Below, piece by piece: positions 1 to 10,998 of a stretch of DNA of 64,000 nt; the first letter of the stretch is position 1, and each line of letters starts with the position of its first letter. The position numbers and the translations under genes are program-made. The DNA is taken from contig CM019719.1 of NCBI GenBank assembly GCA_009760885.1, positions 26,591,084 to 26,655,083 of the forward strand. Reading direction: 5' to 3'. The stretch comes from Achatina immaculata. Its lineage: Eukaryota; Mollusca; Gastropoda; Stylommatophora; Achatinidae. Under the pieces are notes generated by a model. The model saw nothing but the letters and a program-made list of their open reading frames with translations, ran no database searches and was not told the DNA's origin.

Positions 1-67
1 TGATCTCTCTCAGCTTCTAGTATAATCTATTGATCTCTCTCTATCAGCTTCTAGTATCATCTATTGA

Positions 68-102
<35 letters not shown>

Positions 103-120
103 AGTATTATCTATTGATTT
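1..120. repeat. CT-rich minisatellite at window edge
   Basis: Three degenerate copies of a roughly 30-35 bp unit (TGATCTCTCTC, then CTTCTAGTAT, then ATCTAT) are followed by a pure CT run. The array probably continues to the left of the window. Confidence 0.75.
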
Positions 121-839
121 CCTGGATCACTCAGTCTGGTATTTTTTTCACTCTCATCAACTGATACTCCTCTTTTATTTTCCAAAAGAAAAATCTCCCG
201 CATCAAAAAGTCTAGAGCTCGTTATCTGACAAAATTCTAGATGGGTAAATAAAAACATGACGAAAGAACTGGACAAGGCCCAAGGACAAGCCCGGACGCG
301 TCGATGCCAGATAAACGAGAGCACGTCTGCGAGACCATCTCTTCGCCTGGCAGGACAATTTCCTCGGAGATATTCTCTTAAAACAGTTGTCATGATATCA
401 ATATCAGAAAGTCATGGAACGAAGTATTTTTCCTGGCTAAAAAAAATTTTTTTTCTTTTAAATCAGGAAAGGGAAATCTTTTGTCTGGATGGGAACACAA
501 AAGTCGGAGGAGGAAGAAGGTAAAGAAGAATCTGTAGAAGTTGGAGCTTTTGAGATGTTGAGGTAAAAACTTCTGAAAACTGACCCAGGCCATGTTCTTA
601 AATTCTCGCTTTAAAACAGGAAATCATAACACACAAAAATATTTTTCTAATCAAAGATCGCGGACGCCATATTTTAGTGGGGAAACGATGCAGTGTCTAT
701 TTTTAGCATTTATAACAGTATAAAATTAGAAACTCAAATTACGGAAAAAAAGAATTTGACCGCACAACCGTGTATATTGACTGCAGTTATTTATTTTACA
801 GCTATTGAGATTACGTGTCGTAAAATGCTACATATACTA
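121..839. other. Spacer, nothing recognised
   Basis: AT-rich sequence with short overlapping open frames on both strands. None has a recognisable motif or splice context. No repeat structure was seen. Confidence 0.5.
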
Positions 840-1235
840 AGTATTCCTTTGTGGTGTTGAAACCTGGACCTTGAATAAGGCAGCAGAAAAGAAAATTGAG
901 GCGCTCGAAATGTGGATATACAGAAGTATAGGGCGTATCCCGTGAACAGAAAAGAAAACACACAAAGAAGTTCTCAACCAGAGAGAAATGGAAAGAGAAA
1001 TATTGAAAATCATAAAAACAAGACAGCTAAGATACTTTTGAGGATGTCAAGGGGCATGGTATTATACTGAAGGCCCTTCCTGAGGGCAAGATCGAAGGGA
1101 AGAGAACTAGAGGACGACAGCGACATAGATGGGCTGACAACATCAAGAGATGGACAGGGACCAGCTTGACCGAGTGGTCTACAAAGACACGAAGTAGAGC
1201 AGAGTGGGGATTCATCGAAGCCAGCCTTCCGTGGG
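840..1235 (+). pseudogene. Decayed LINE (RTE-like) 3' end of reverse transcriptase ORF
   Basis: Reading across frames gives the C-terminal region of an endonuclease/reverse transcriptase polyprotein. The typical phrases are ETWTLNKAAEKKIEALEMW, then RTRGRQRHRWADNIKRW, then a tryptophan-containing tail. In the family this part lies after the catalytic RT domain and contains the GK.RGR.R basic motif. At least two in-frame stops (in the IGRIP region and after RQLRYF) and frame changes show it is dead. The catalytic domain and the endonuclease are absent, so this is a 5'-truncated insertion. It resembles the 43 kb fragment more than the other families in the window. No target-site duplication was identified. 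Confidence 0.75.
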
Positions 1236-1745
1236 GAGACTGTTTGAGATGCGAGGAGATTTTCTTTATTCTCTTGAAGTAATTAAAGCAGTCCATGCGG
1301 TGTCAAGAATTAAGCAAGATTTCTCATTACTGATTAAGTTTCCTTAATTTCACTAAAGAAACTCTACTAAGAGAAACCTCCTGTTCCTTCTAAAATTAAG
1401 TTAGTATTTATTTAACTGACACAAAGAGGGGACTTAATCGCGCAATCTTTTCTGAGGGCGTGGAGCGAAGGGGAAACTTGATGGACGCCTTTTTCCTGAA
1501 TTAGATTTCCCTTCTTGTACTGCTCAGAAAAGTCTTCTGTGAATATAATTCATTTTCTCACATCTAAAGCTCCTAACTTTCTATTTCCAGGGCCTGTTAT
1601 CTTTAAGCTACGAGGATATACACGAAAAGAGAGGTTCTATTATTCAGAGCATCCACTTGGGTCTAGACTGACCAAACACGAGACTGGCTATCTGAAAAGT
1701 TTTGTAAATTCTATGCTGTCAGCTTTCTGGGGGAGAATGCGTGTG

Positions 1746-1748
<3 letters not shown>
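1236..1748. other. Spacer, nothing recognised
   Basis: No repeat, coding or RNA signal could be supported here. Confidence 0.45.

Positions 1749-1793
<45 letters not shown>
1749..1793. repeat. (GA)n microsatellite
   Basis: A pure GA run of about 20 units, following GTGTGTAAG. It creates false arginine/glutamate or serine/leucine repeat frames. Confidence 0.95.
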
Positions 1794-1794
<1 letters not shown>

Positions 1795-2040
1795 GGACAG
1801 TGAGAGAAATGGGAAAAGTGTAATAAGTGCGGAAATTAAGGCAGAGATAGATGCCAGACGCCTGATGAGTTTGCTCGCTATAATATTTCCTGGCCATGTG
1901 AACGTGTAGGAGAGGGTTGTCTTGATAGTTTGTTCAAGAACTACTTTTCGTTCCTCTTGTCTCACGCTGTTATTCCTTGCTCTGGTAACTGAGAACTGTC
2001 TGGGCAGCTTTTGGCTTGCTCTCTCTTTCCATAAGCGTTA

Positions 2041-3082
2041 ATGGTGCCTAGTGGGTTTGTGATGTCTAGTGGTTTTGTGGTTTCTAGTGGTTTTGTGGTT
2101 TCTAGTGTCTAGTAGTTTTATGGTTTCTAGTGTCTAGTGGTTTTGTGATGTCTAATCGCTTTGTGGTGTCTGGTGAGTTTGTTATATATAGTGGTTTTGT
2201 GATGTTTAGGGTTTTGTGGCATCTAGTGTCTAGTGGTTTGTGATGTCTAGTGCCTAGTGGTTTGTGATGTCTAGTGGTTTCGTGGTATCTAGCAGATCAA
2301 TGATGTACTGGCCTGTCTAGTTGTTTTGCAATGTCTAGTTATTTTGTGATGTCTAGTGGTTTCGTGGTATCTAGCAGATCAGTGATGTACTGGCCTGTCT
2401 AGTTGTTTTGTGATGTCTAGTTGTTTTGTGATGTCTAGTGGTTTCGTGGTATGTAGCAGATCAGTGATGTACTGGCCTGTCTAGTTGTTTTGTGATGTCT
2501 AGTTGTTTTTTGATGTCTAGTGGTTTTGTGGTATCTAGCAGATCAGTGATGTACTTGCCTGTCTAGTTGTTTTGCAATGTCTAGTTGCTTTGTGATGTCT
2601 AGTGGTTTCGTGGTATGTAGCAGATCAGTGATGTACTGGCCTGTTTAGTTGTTTTGTGATGTCTAGTTGTTTTTTGATGTCTAGTGGTTTCGTGGTATCT
2701 AGCAGATCAGTGATGTACTTGCCTGTCTAGTTGTTTTGCAATGTCTAGTTGCTTTGTGATGTCTAGTGGTTTCGTGGTATGTAGCAGATCAGTGATGTAC
2801 TGGCCTGTTTAGTTGTTGTGTGATGTCTAGTTGTTTTTTGATGTCTAGTGGTTTCGTGGTATCTAGCAGATCAGTGATGTACTGGCCTGTCTAGTTGTTT
2901 TGTGATGTCTAGTTGTTTTGTGGTGTCTAGTGGTTTCGTGGTATCTAGCAGATCAGTGATGTACTGGCCTGTCTAGTTGTTTTGTGATGTCTAGTTGTTT
3001 TGTGGTGTCTAGTAGTTTCGTGGTATCTAGCAGATCAGTGATGTACTGGCCTGTCTAGTTGTTTTGTGATGTCTAGTTGTTT
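2041..3082. repeat. 82-bp minisatellite grown from a roughly 20-bp unit
   Basis: Positions 2041-2220 hold irregular copies of a short unit of the type TGTCTAGTGGTTTTGTGA. From about 2220 the array settles into an exact 82-bp period: the anchor GATGTACT recurs at 2302, 2384, 2466, 2548, 2630, 2712, 2794, 2876, 2958 and 3040. Each 82-bp unit holds two or three diverged copies of the short unit plus a unique AGCAGATCAGTGATGTACT segment. This is higher-order amplification of a simpler satellite. Confidence 0.95.
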
Positions 3083-3330
3083 TAGACGGGTCAGCGTCGT
3101 CTTGACTGTGCTACTCCTTATTCACTTTGGTCATTTTAAGTCCAGGTTATATACTTCCTCTTAGTGATGCTCCGAGTAACAGGCTGATGCTCTCTTTCAC
3201 AGAACAGAGATTGTCGTGGTCCTCATGATGATGATGGAATCTACAAAGAAGATTGCTTTTTGTTTTTAATAATCGTACCACATGTGGCTTGTACGGCATC
3301 AATCTGAATTAGATCAAATTGATGCAAAAT

Positions 3331-3482
3331 CTCTCTCTCTATCTCTATCTCTCTCTGTCTCTCTTTCTTTATCTCTCTCTGTCTCTCTTTCTTTATCTCT
3401 ATCTCTCTCTATGTATCTCTATCTCTCTCTATCTCTTTCTCTATTTCTCTTTCTATCTCTCTCTATCTCTCTCTATCTTGCT
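3331..3482. repeat. CT/TATC-rich microsatellite
   Basis: Compound TCTCTCTATC / TCTCTGTC pyrimidine tract of about 150 bp. The serine/leucine/tyrosine-rich frames over it are artefacts. Confidence 0.95.
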
Positions 3483-4295
3483 CTCTTCTATTTCACTTGT
3501 TGTTTCAATGTATCTGTACGTCTGTTTTTAACTGGTGTTAAATCTCTTTGATTTATTATATCTCTGACCCTCCTCTGAATTAGTTGGCCACTGACTACAG
3601 AACAAACCCGACTTAGACTAGGTTCTCTCTCGTCACATGGTGGCACATCACAATCTAGTAACCAAGCAAAGTCAGCGCTACGACGTGAGAAGATGTTTAT
3701 TTGGTGGACGGAATGACCGTTATATCTGTCTCTCATTAGAAGCACCAGAAAGATCTGCCTGCAGGTTCCCTGCCATATGGCAATACCAAGTACACTTCCA
3801 ATCTGGCATTCCACAACAGTTGAGGAACAAGACAATTTCTGCAGAATCCACGGTACGCGACCACGCATCGACAGACGGACAGAACAAGTTCCCATCCGCA
3901 CTGGTCCACCATCAAACGTACCATACCCCCTACTCGAGCGTCTTTCTCCCCCACAATTCACAAAATCCCGTGGCTTTCCTATCACGTGACTTCCTGGAAA
4001 GAGCTCGAACCTTCTCCGTAAGTCAATCCAAAAACAAAGCTACAAGGACGACAATCTTCCCAGACAGTAATAAACACAGTCATCTCCCTTATTATGTTAT
4101 ATTTTGACAACACTGTTCTCTTGACTTCAAGCAAGAGACCGCAACCATTTTTTTTTCTTTTTCAGATTCAGTGTCTGCATATCTAAACTCGCCAGTGTCA
4201 GCTACAAAGAGTTCAAGTTTGCTTCTCCAGGAAAGGTGAGTTATGAAAAGCAACTAACAGAAACACACGTAGATAAAGTTTCAGAAAACTGAAGT
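3483..4295. other. Unclassified region, slightly richer in GC
   Basis: Open frames of about 160 codons exist on both strands over 3488-4107, but neither translation contains a motif I recognise. The sequence is not tandemly repeated. It could be part of an LTR or another old transposon, or chance openness. No second copy was found in the window. Confidence 0.35.
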
Positions 4296-4709
4296 TGCTG
4301 AGGAAGAAGGAACAAGTGTTTTCTGTTTCGTGAGCTGTACATGCTGAGGAAGAAGGAACAAGTGTTTTCTGTTTCGTGAGCTGTACATGCTGAGGAAGAA
4401 GGAACAAGTGTTTTCTGTTTCGTGAGCTGTACATGCTGAGGAAGAAGGAACAAGTGTTTTCTGTTTCGTGAGCTGTACATGCTGAGGAAGAAGGAACAAG
4501 TGTTTTCTGTTTCGTGAGCTGTACATGCTGAGGAAGAAGGAACAAGTGTTTTCTGTTTCGTGAGCTGTACATGCTGAGGAAGAAGGAACAAGTGTTTTCT
4601 GTTTCGTGAGCTGTACATGCTGAGGAAGAAGGAACAAGTGTTTTCTGTTTCGTGAGCTGTACATGCTGAGGAAGAAGGAACAAGTGTTTTCTGTTTCGTG
4701 AGCTGTACA
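4296..4709. repeat. 46-bp minisatellite, nine near-identical copies
   Basis: The unit starts TGCTGAGGAAGAAGGAACAA and ends GAGCTGTACA. It recurs every 46 bp from 4296 to 4664, and the copies look identical throughout. Because 46 is not divisible by three, the minus strand is read in all three frames in turn. None contains a stop, which yields three overlapping false ORFs of 125-198 codons. The absence of divergence points to very recent expansion. Confidence 0.97.
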
Positions 4710-4904
4710 GATTCTGAATTGTCGGGTATGACTGGCGCAGTAGCCTGTGCGTTTGCCTCTCACTCGGCGATCAGTACTTCCTGTCGGAGGCCTCACCGCC
4801 ATCTCGGCCGTAGAAATGGGTACTCGACTCGTGGTGGAAATGGGGAAAGAAAGTCGGTCAGGTCTGGTGCCGATCATATCACTCTCCAGTGCGTCTTTAG
4901 GTCA

Positions 4905-5590
4905 AAGAAAGTAGTAATAGAGCAACATTATTGTAATGTCAGATCTCGAGAAAATTACAGACAAAGAAAGTAGTAATCTCTCTCTCTCTCTCTCTCTCTG
5001 AACCTTAAGTGCCCAGGGCACATGGGGCTTCCGCAAGGGTTTTCCACAAATGCCTGACCTTCGCCTTTTTTTCTGCTCTTGCCCAGGTGAGCCCTCTATT
5101 GCTCAACATCCTTTCTGTTGTTCTTCTCCATGTCTCTTTTGGTCTACCCTTACTTCTGTTCCCCTGTGGTGTCCATTTTAGTACTGTTTTTGGTAGTGAG
5201 TTGTCAGTCATTCGGAGCACATGTCCCAGCCATCGCCAGCGTCTTTCCTAAATAATTGTTGTCAGTGGCTTCATCTGCATTTCTGCCAATAAGATGTTAT
5301 TTCTTATGGTGTTTGGCCAAAATATTTTTCTAATTCTTCGTAAACATTTAGTCTGGAAAGAATTCAATGCAGGTGGAAAGTAGTAATAGAACAACATTAT
5401 TCTAATGTCAGACCCTCGAAAAAATAACAGGCAAAGAAAGTAGTAATAGAACGACATTATTGTAATGTCTGACCCTCGAGAAAATCACAGACAAAGAACT
5501 GTGAGAGAAAGAAACATAGCAAAGAGAACCACCTGGGACTTGAACCACGGAGTTCAGCCAGTAGGACGAGCAGTCGTCTAGCCACGAGAG
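4905..5590 (-). mobile_element. tRNA-headed SINE-like element with 60-bp tandem 3' part, interrupted by a LINE
   Basis: On the minus strand, about 5590-5515 resembles a tRNA head. It has an A-box-like TGGCTAGACGACTGCT and, about 35 bp on, a B-box-like GGTTCAAGTCCC, both RNA polymerase III promoter elements. Downstream a 60-bp unit (ending in CTATTACTACTTTC on this strand) is repeated at 5441-5500, 5381-5440 and 4911-4970. The last copy is separated from the others by the LINE at 4978-5375. No protein is encoded. The pseudo-tRNA and the tandem body fit a SINE, but the family is not recognised. Confidence 0.55.
4978..5375 (-). mobile_element. LINE family A, 5'-truncated 3' end with CT/GA tail
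   Basis: The minus strand encodes the end of a reverse transcriptase ORF: CLRRIRKIFWPNTIRNN, then RRWRWLGHVLRMTDNSLPK, then GNRSKGRPKETWRRT, ending at APCALGT and a stop. One in-frame stop lies between the two parts. The 3' end is GGTTC followed by a GA run. The insertion is flanked by a perfect 12-bp duplication GAAAGTAGTAAT (4966-4977 and 5376-5387), the mark of target-primed reverse transcription. It lies inside the tandem part of a SINE-like element, whose own repeat also contains the duplicated string. Its sister copy is at 16216-16515. Confidence 0.88.
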
Positions 5591-6104
5591 AGAACAGCGC
5601 ATTAATAAACCTAGCTATAGTCAAACAAATTAGTTAAGGAAAATAGAGCCACTAACACCATATTCCTCAGTGCCTTTACGACGTTTTTTTTCTCTCTAAA
5701 TCACCACTGATTGAAGCAAACACCAGAGACCGTTACTGACGTCCTTTCCTTCATGATTCTAAAAGTTTTTTTCTGTTTTAAGGCAAAACCACTAAAAGTT
5801 CTTTTAAAAAATAGTTCTGAAAGAAATGGAAAAAAAAATCCCAAATTCATCACTTTATAACTGTCATCATATTAAACTCCACACCCCAATGGTCTAAATC
5901 TTCTCCACTGCCTCTCTATTTCTTTTCTACCGATGTAAGACAAATAGCCCAGCGTCTATATTTTGCCACATCTATTTCATCAGATCCTGAGTTTGCTCTG
6001 GGTCCGAATTTCACGCTATACTCTCACAGTTATAGCACGGATGTGAAGTATCCATTAATCATGTTCAAAAAGAGGCACTGCTCTTAGCAAGACTTCTATT
6101 CCTT
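5591..6104. other. Spacer, nothing recognised
   Basis: AT-rich unique sequence with no long frame, repeat or RNA-like fold that could be supported. Confidence 0.45.
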
Positions 6105-6390
6105 ATACCTTGACAGCCAGTGACCCATAGCTGATATGCTGGCCTCAGGGTTGGTGAACCATAGCTGATCAAGACCCTGTCTCACTTCTCTGTCGGTAAC
6201 CCTATTAATAGGCCTAACCTGGCTAACGGGGCAGGGATTGTCATAGTTTCCATGGTGGTGGTGTCTGCTAAAGAAGTATTGCACACCCACTGCTTTTAGC
6301 TGCACTCAGGAACTGAAAAAAATAGCTGTCAAGACCCGCTTCCAATCCGACACGATGCTGTGCCTCAACATCTAAGAAGAAGAAGAAGAT
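6105..6390. repeat. Dispersed repeat G, copy 1
   Basis: Shares a collinear order of blocks with 28645-28925: GGCCTAACCTGGCTAACGGG-like, CCATGGTGGTGG, AAGAAGTATTG, TCCGACAC.ATG and CTCAACATC. Divergence looks like 20-25%. The plus-strand end runs into (AAG)n at 6373-6387, which would fit a 3' tail. The minus strand of both copies can be read as GVQYFFSR followed by HHHG, but the frames are not open across the whole repeat. The family is not recognised. Confidence 0.7.
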
Positions 6391-7689
6391 ATCCTTCGTG
6401 GTGCACGTGTACTATTTTGTCTAAGTAAGAAATAACAATCCTGGGTCTTTTTCCATGTCTATAGAGAGCTTACCATGATTGCCATGAATGTTGAGCGAGA
6501 TACAAACAAGAGTTATCGCCCGGTTGCTGTCAGTGACTCCCCTTGAACTACGACCTCGTAGTCGTTTACATTGGTCACCATGGTGATATGGAAGCAAACA
6601 CATTTGTGTCGAATCGAGCATCTCTGCAGAATCCACTACCACGAGGATTATGGTGAGCCGTACTTCATTAGCTAGGAAGAAGCATATCTGCCTCCTCCTA
6701 TTTTTAAGAGCACGAGAAAGAACCGAATGTTTGGCCTTGCTTCCGGTGATGATAACAACGGTAAGGCAAACTCCACGAACGGCCAAAAGAAGAATTCTGC
6801 CATAGCAGACTTAGGAAACAGCTTAGTTTTCCTGTGTGTCTTATACAGATTTTTTCTTCAGACTCGACAGCACAAGAAATAATTTTTATTGACATGACGA
6901 TGATTGAGTAGGGACACAACCCACCACCTCCTGTACAAGAAGTCTCGTCGCTATTGGTTCGTCCTCTCCCATGCCTTGTCTTGATTGTTCCAAACCTCTT
7001 TTCAGTTCGCGGAGCTCTGTAGCTAAAAATAACTCCCCATGACCACACCCCCTCTGTCACTTGTTATTAAATTAAAAAACATTCAAAAATTTCTAGTACA
7101 GGTATTCCCCGTTTTCCAACTTTTCGCTTTACGACGATTCGTTTTTCGATCATTAATGCACTGAAGTAGTAAGACTACCTATCGTAAGTTTGCAAATATT
7201 TTAGAGTATACGGTACTCATGTAATTTAAGACTACCTATTTTAAAGTTTATGCACGGGTTGCTCTGGTCTATTTTTATGTTTTAAAACATGGCTGTCTGT
7301 TGATAGCAAGTTGCTGTGCGCTGACTACTACCAAATTTGCTTTACGTTCAATTCGCTTTCCGACACAGTTGTCGATAAGGAATACCGGCGGAAAAAGAGT
7401 ACTTGGTATAATCTGCATATGTGAGAGATAAGAGAAATGACGACAGAGATAAAACTGTTTATAGTAATGAAAGTAGATGGAGGCGTATGGTTTAGTTTTA
7501 CAAAAGGATAGAAAAAGTAGGGAAAGTGGGCATGGAGAAGAATGGCAGAGGGTAAGATCAGCACATAGAAATGAAGAACATGCAACAGTTCAATTTTTCG
7601 GCAAAAGCCTATTTTCAAGGAACACATAAACAACAATAAAGTCTATATATTTTTCATCTATTTTTTTGTGTTTTTATCTGTTGTGTTGT
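6391..7689. other. Unclassified region
   Basis: Two overlapping minus-strand frames (6421-6786 and 6704-7060, about 120 codons each) lack any recognisable domain. A cluster of conserved-looking bases such as the GTACAGGTATTCCCCG stretch near 7096 may belong to an old repeat. Nothing can be assigned. Confidence 0.3.
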
Positions 7690-7955
7690 CTCAGAAAGTT
7701 TACATCTCAGTAAGTTTACTTCTGCCTCAGTAGGCTTACTACTGTCTCAGTAAGTTTACTTCTGCTTCAGTTTACTTCTGTCTTAGAAAGTTTACTTCTG
7801 TTTCAATACGTTTACTTCTGTTTCAGTAAGTTTACTACTGCCTCATTAAGTTTACTACTGTCTCAGTAAGTTTACTTCTGTCTTGTTAAATTTACTTCTG
7901 TCTCAATACGTTTACTTCTGTCTCGGTAAGTTTGCTTCTGTCTCACCAAGATTGA
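7690..7955. repeat. 20-bp minisatellite
   Basis: About 13 diverged copies of a unit of the type AGTTTACTTCTGTCTCAGTA, with substitutions and occasional loss of bases. Confidence 0.92.
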
Positions 7956-8039
7956 ACTTGTCCAGTCTAGTCATACCATTTTTCTTTTTACTGAGGTATA
8001 TATTAAAAGACGAAAAAAAACTGGACTAAAAGAGAACTA

Positions 8040-8100
8040 AGATTGGACCCACGCGCTAAACAAGCAAATCTAAATCACTCGGCTATTTCTGTACCCCTCA
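8040..8100 (-). other. Degenerate tRNA-like sequence (probable SINE head)
   Basis: On the minus strand an A-box-like TAGCCGAGTGATT and a B-box-like GGGTCCAATC are spaced as in a tRNA gene. The order of blocks matches the SINE head at 24.68 kb. The acceptor stem does not close, so it is not a functional tRNA. The 3' body of the element could not be delimited. Confidence 0.4.
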
Positions 8101-8129
8101 TCATTGTCTGACAGCCTGTGATTAAACTA

Positions 8130-9570
8130 CCTGCTCTCCCTGTAGGAAGACTGTTTTGACCCAGATCATGTCTGTCATAACTGTCTGTCTCATTTCGTCA
8201 CGCCAACACATCACTCCTTTAGTAGCACTTTTCCCTAAACAAAACTAGCAGTGAGACAAAATCACGGCACCCACATCTCTCACAGCTAGTTCCCCCATCT
8301 TATATCATCTTCCCAAGTTAAAGGGAAACAACCTTAAACATCCCCGTTACAACTTCCCCCTCTTTTTATCAGTACTTTGGAAACAAATTTTTCTTTCGAA
8401 TATTTCTTCATATTTTTTTTTTTTTTGGTAGCCAAATTTAATTATTTCAGCAACTTATTCAGATGTAAAATAATCTTCAGAATCACGGAGACAGTTTCTT
8501 TACTTAGTTGTAAGACTTACTGTTGTTTATGTGTAACACTGCTGCAGGACTGCAAGTCTTTGCTAACGTTTTCCACGTTCTGGACCAAGACGGAAACTTC
8601 CGTCTTTCTGCATATGATCCTCATTGACCAAAACTAAAAATGCCGTTTTCGATTTTTTTTTTGTTTTTTGGTCATATATTGATAATTCTTTTCAACTGCT
8701 TGTATTTTAATTATGAAGTTAATATTTAAAAATACTTTTTTTTAACTTAAAAAAAAACGTGAAACTGAAAGACAAAGAAATAACAGCTGTTAACAAACTG
8801 TTAAAAAGTTATAAAAATCGGTAATTTTCTTGTATTTCATCCTACGCTTTTACTTTGGTATACCGATTGGTCTTATACTTTTTAAAAGGTTTAGCGGCCG
8901 GATGTTGAGGGAGGGGGGAGCGGGGTAGAAGGGAGGAGTGGATTAACATACAATGTTTACTTTTTTTTCTTCAAAACTGTTATCAGCTTGATATTTCTTG
9001 TCATGACGTCTCACATAATTAAATAAGATATTTTGCTTGATTTTTTTTTTTTGGACACGTAATTCTACACACAAATTTCATGTCTTTTCCGATCATTCGA
9101 CATTTTATCCTAATTATGCGCGTGAAATCTCCTGAGGTCTTTTCTTGACCTCTGAAGAAATGAAAAGCACCTAAGGAACCTGGACAAAGTGTTACAGAGT
9201 CTTACATTGTGACAGAAAAGACTTTCGTCAATGCTCAGGCTCGCATTTTTAAAGGCCACTGGTCGACTTAAGATAGAAATCTATTACTGATCGGGAGAAA
9301 ATCAAATCCCCATTGTTGTGATTTCATTCACTGTGCTTTAGTTCTAGATTTTTCTAATGTGCACCATTCATTTGAAAAACGAAGATAGAATTTTTTGATG
9401 AATTAAAACCCCATCTACACTAAAATTCACTCTTCTGATTCATATAAAAGACTTGGTTCTAATATTTACGTTTCTGAATTAGATTGTGTAGGAGAGCTTT
9501 GTTTATCTGCACATATTCCTCTCACAAGATGATTGAATAACGTAAGTGGACATTTCAACTAGAAATTTTA
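8130..9570. other. AT-rich spacer
   Basis: Unique AT-rich sequence with several poly-T and poly-A runs. The frame at 8377-8637 is phenylalanine-rich because of the T tracts and has no domain. No element boundary was found. Confidence 0.45.
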
Positions 9571-9573
9571 CAT

Positions 9574-9830
9574 CTTACATCCTTCCCGTGCCGCTAAACG
9601 TCACATAGGGCTCCCACGGTAGCTTGCCAAGCTTTCTGTCTTCGGCGAGCTTTTCAACCTCATCAAGGGATGTTATTCCCACTAAACTGGCCTCTCTAAA
9701 CAATGTGCTCTTTCGAGTTTCACGTGGTCGACCTCTTTTTCTTTGGCCTTTTGTGTTCCACTTGACAGCCTGTTTTGGGATTCTCTGGTTGTTTTTTATC
9801 AGCACTTGACCGGCATATGTCCATCCTCTT
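9574..9830 (-). pseudogene. LINE 3' fragment (RTE-like)
   Basis: The minus strand encodes the last part of a LINE polyprotein: NQRIPKQAVKWNTKGQRKRG, then a GRPRET motif, then SLVGITSLDEVEKLAEDR. This is the post-RT region with its basic GQRKRGRPRE patch. The frame is open for 76 codons, but expected tryptophans in the motifs have been replaced and the end of the protein is out of frame. Catalytic domains are missing. No target-site duplication or tail was found, and no close copy is in the window. Confidence 0.78.
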
Positions 9831-10134
9831 TTTACTGCATTTTAAATTTTACTGCATGACGTTAAATGTTTAAGTGGGAAAAACATGTTTAAGTGGAAAA
9901 ACATAAAAGTAAATGTCTACTTCGTAATCGTTCAGTGTATCGACTTCATGTTTGTCATAGTATCGCATATCAATGCTTGAAGTCATAGATCAGACTTATG
10001 AACGTTTATAATGCTCTGTAGGGAAACTAGTGAACAAATTGTTTTCATATTTCCTTGGAACTCAGAATGTGACCATATGCACATCAGATCCCCAATATTC
10101 TGAGGATATCAAACTCTTATAATCCTCTTTATAG

Positions 10135-10512
10135 GAGCGGAAAGGTGATATTTAACTAAGAGAACGCCGCGTAAGGTTTTGGAGAAGAAAGGTAACAGTT
10201 AACTGAGAGAGCGTCACGTAAGGTTTTGGAAAAGAAAGGTGACAGTTAACTGAGAGAGCGTCACGTAAGGTTTTGGAAAAGAAAGGTGACAGTTAACTGA
10301 GAGAGCGTCACTTAAGGTTTTTAATGAGGAAAGGTTAACTTAGAGAGCATCACTTAAGGTTTTTAATGATGAAAGGTGATAGTTAACTGAGAGAGCGTCA
10401 CTTAAGGTTTTTAATGATGAAAGGTGATAGTTAACTGAGAGAGCGTCACTTAAGGTTTTTAATGAGGAAAGGTGATAGTTAACTGAGAGAGCGTCACGTA
10501 ACGTTTTAATGC
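10135..10512. repeat. 47/48-bp minisatellite
   Basis: The phrase AACTGAGAGAGCGTCAC recurs at 10201, 10248, 10295, 10385, 10433 and 10481, with a shorter variant at 10337. Two subtypes exist: one with GTAAGGTTTTGGAAAAG (47 bp) and one with CTTAAGGTTTTTAATGA (48 bp). Confidence 0.93.
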
Positions 10513-10998
10513 CACACTTGGGAGTTTACTATCTAATGAACATTACATCAAAATTTTTCCTACGCTGACCTATTTAAGTGAGTTTAGGAAAAAAAACTAA
10601 AATTCATTACTTCTTTTTATTTTTGTTTATTTTTGTTTTTGCTTCACAGATTAAAAAATTTAAATCGCTATTGAAACAAAATATGAACATAAGATTATTT
10701 GCTGGCTAAGAACATGGAGCCCTGCGTTTCTTATTCTTTTTATGTGTAGACTTCGTCTTTGGTAGTAAAAGAGCAATTATTTTTTTCAGTTTTTCTGTTC
10801 GCTCTGTGTGTGTGTGTTCGTTTGTGTGTGTGTGTGTGTGTGGTCACATATGTTTATCTTTCACTAAGCCAAAAGAACGGAATTATGTTTTAAATAGTGT
10901 TTTAAAGTAAATTCAATATGTTGTTGATTTTGTTTGTAAAATTTGGGCACATTTTTCAGTAAGGCAATTTTCTGATCAGAAACGATATTACTTTAAAG

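Noticed and set aside
1515..1823. 102-codon ORF ending in an arginine/glutamate repeat
   Set aside because: The end is a GA microsatellite and the start has no recognisable domain or splice context.
3488..4107. Opposed ORFs of 156-165 codons
   Set aside because: Neither strand shows a known motif, and openness on both strands argues against a gene.
4213..4877. Minus-strand repetitive protein of up to 198 codons
   Set aside because: It arises from nine uniform 46-bp copies read in rotating frames; no start context or transcript evidence.
6421..7060. Two overlapping minus-strand ORFs of about 120 codons
   Set aside because: No domain, no splice signals and mutually overlapping frames; likely chance openness in slightly GC-richer DNA.
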